DNA of 64,000 nucleotides from Gaiellasilicea sp963731615. GTDB taxonomy: Bacteria > Actinomycetota > Thermoleophilia > Gaiellales > Gaiellaceae. This document shows, piece after piece, positions 63,087-64,000 of the stretch. The DNA is taken from assembly GCA_963731615.1 (NCBI GenBank), contig CAVSWD010000005.1, positions 1 to 64,000 on the forward strand. The letters are read 5' to 3'. Below the pieces are notes generated by a model. That model searched no databases. It saw nothing but the letters and a program-made list of their open reading frames with translations, and was not told the DNA's origin. Numbering within the stretch: the stretch's first letter is position 1; each line of letters starts with the position of its first letter. A program made the translations under genes and the position numbers.

Positions 63087-64000
63087 CTAGTACGCGCCGC
63101 GCTGAGCGAAGACGGCGGGAAGCGTCTTGACGAGGATCGAGATGTCGAGCCAGATCGACCAGTTCTCGATGTAGTAGAAGTCGAGCCGCACGAGGTCGTC
63201 GAAGGTCAGGTTGGAGCGGCCCGAGATCTGCCAGAGGCCGGTGATGCCCGGTAGGACGTGATAGCGCTTGCGGTGCCACGGCTCGAGCTGCTGGAAGTCG
63301 CGCAGCGGCAGCGGGCGCGGGCCGACGAGGCTCATCTCGTTGCGGAGGACGTTCAGGACCTGCGGCACCTCGTCGAGCGAGAAGCGCCGGAGCAGGCGCC
63401 CCACACGGGTGACGCGCGGGTCGTCGCGGATCTTGAAGAGCGCGCCGCCGGCCTCGTTCTGCTCCTCGAGCCCGTCCTGCTGGTCCGCGGCGCCCTTGAC
63501 CATCGTCCGGAACTTGAGCATCCCGAACTTCCGCTCGCGCACGCCCACCCGGCTATCCCGGTAGAGCACGGGGCCGCGGGAGTCGAGCTTGATCGCGAGT
63601 GCGATCAGCAGCCACAACGGCAGCCCGAGCAGCAGTACGAACGCGCTGACCGCAACGTCGAAGACCTTCTTGACGACCCAGTCCGTGCCCGCGAGCACCG
63701 GCGGCCGGAGCTCGAAGAGCGGCGCGCCCTGCCCCGGTACGTACTCGCCACGCTGGAGCAGGAGGTCGGTCGTCGTCGGCGCGATCCGGACGCGAACGCC
63801 CGACCGGTGCGCGGTGTCGACGAGGTCGAGCAGCATCTCCTCGCCGAGGTCGCCCTCGTTGAGGATGATCTCGTCCGGACGCGTCTGACCGAGCCGCTCC
63901 TCGAGCGAGCCGTCGCGGCCCGGCTCGAACGAGCCGACGAACTCGTACGCCACCATCCGGCCTGACGCGGACAGCAGCCGGTGCAGCTTCGCCAGCCCTT
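63087..64000 (-). CDS. Undecaprenyl-phosphate sugar-1-phosphate transferase, WbaP type (partial, N-terminus beyond the window)
   Basis: The reading frame stays open to the window edge. The visible C-terminal part has a CoA-binding-like Rossmann end (RPDEIILNEGDLGEEMLLDL), one membrane segment (about VSAFVLLLGLPLWLLIALAI) and the full catalytic domain: FGMLKFRTMV, VTRVGRLLRRFSLDEVPQ, SLVGPRPLPLRDF and HVLPGITGLWQISGRS. Such enzymes put the first sugar-1-phosphate on the lipid carrier, starting glycan assembly. With the WecA-type protein at 35177 the locus has two initiating transferases. Confidence 0.92.
   Translation of the reverse strand, partial: GLAKLHRLLSASGRMVAYEFVGSFEPGRDGSLEERLGQTRPDEIILNEGDLGEEMLLDLVDTAHRSGVRVRIAPTTTDLLLQRGEYVPGQGAPLFELRPPVLAGTDWVVKKVFDVAVSAFVLLLGLPLWLLIALAIKLDSRGPVLYRDSRVGVRERKFGMLKFRTMVKGAADQQDGLEEQNEAGGALFKIRDDPRVTRVGRLLRRFSLDEVPQVLNVLRNEMSLVGPRPLPLRDFQQLEPWHRKRYHVLPGITGLWQISGRSNLTFDDLVRLDFYYIENWSIWLDISILVKTLPAVFAQRGAY

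Overview
The window is a GC-rich bacterial chromosome segment from an actinobacterium. Evidence: many GTG/TTG starts, a complete late coenzyme F420 operon (cofC, cofD, npdG, cofE), an actinobacterial-style SOS box, an OppA/DppA-type peptide transporter and a short primary-type sigma factor. The protein style suggests Thermoleophilia (Gaiellales/Solirubrobacterales-like), but that placement is inference. No rRNA, tRNA, CRISPR array or transposase gene was seen. A recurring property is that many genes are broken by single-base indels, often in short homopolymers, with the protein continuing intact in another frame. This looks more like residual consensus error than biological decay, so I give whole-gene spans and state where the frame jumps.

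1-11 kb, housekeeping and DNA metabolism: a badly broken methyltransferase; SOS-controlled dinB; a small secreted protein; a divergent NarL-type histidine kinase/response regulator pair; a plsC - 5'-3' exonuclease - histone-deacetylase-like operon; topA; and a primary-type sigma factor with a possible overlapping leader peptide. 11-17.6 kb: a five-gene oligopeptide/dipeptide ABC importer operon ending in a GNAT acetyltransferase. 17.6-19.8 kb: clpP divergent from an AHSA1/SRPBCC-ArsR pair with two identical-arm palindromes between them, then an NlpC/P60 endopeptidase and a small LuxR-type HTH protein.

19.8-23.1 kb, atypical accessory stretch: noticeably lower GC, a membrane HD-GYP protein, an orphan small protein, a truncated P-loop ATPase and a 5'-truncated glyoxalase/VOC gene marking a junction. 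23.1-30 kb: a response-regulator HD-GYP, an MSOX-like FAD oxidase, the F420 operon, and a PolX-family protein whose polymerase catalytic aspartates are lost but whose PHP nuclease is intact.

30-64 kb, cell-surface polysaccharide locus with heme genes embedded: hemE-hemH overlap a Wzt-like ATPase gene and share its operon; the Wzm-like permease lies nearby. Then come a WecA-type GlcNAc-1-P transferase fused to a FlaA1/CapD-type N-terminal module, four large membrane glycosyltransferase-like proteins, about six GT4 and three GT2 glycosyltransferases, a CgeB-like transferase, a Wzx-like flippase, three methyltransferases (one FkbM), a GDP-mannose 4,6-dehydratase-like enzyme plus GDP-L-fucose synthase-like enzyme, a DUF2304 protein with a dolichyl-phosphate-mannose-synthase-like GT2, and at the right edge a WbaP-type initiating sugar transferase that runs out of the window. 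Most genes there overlap their neighbours by 4 bases (GTGA/ATGA), pointing to translational coupling.
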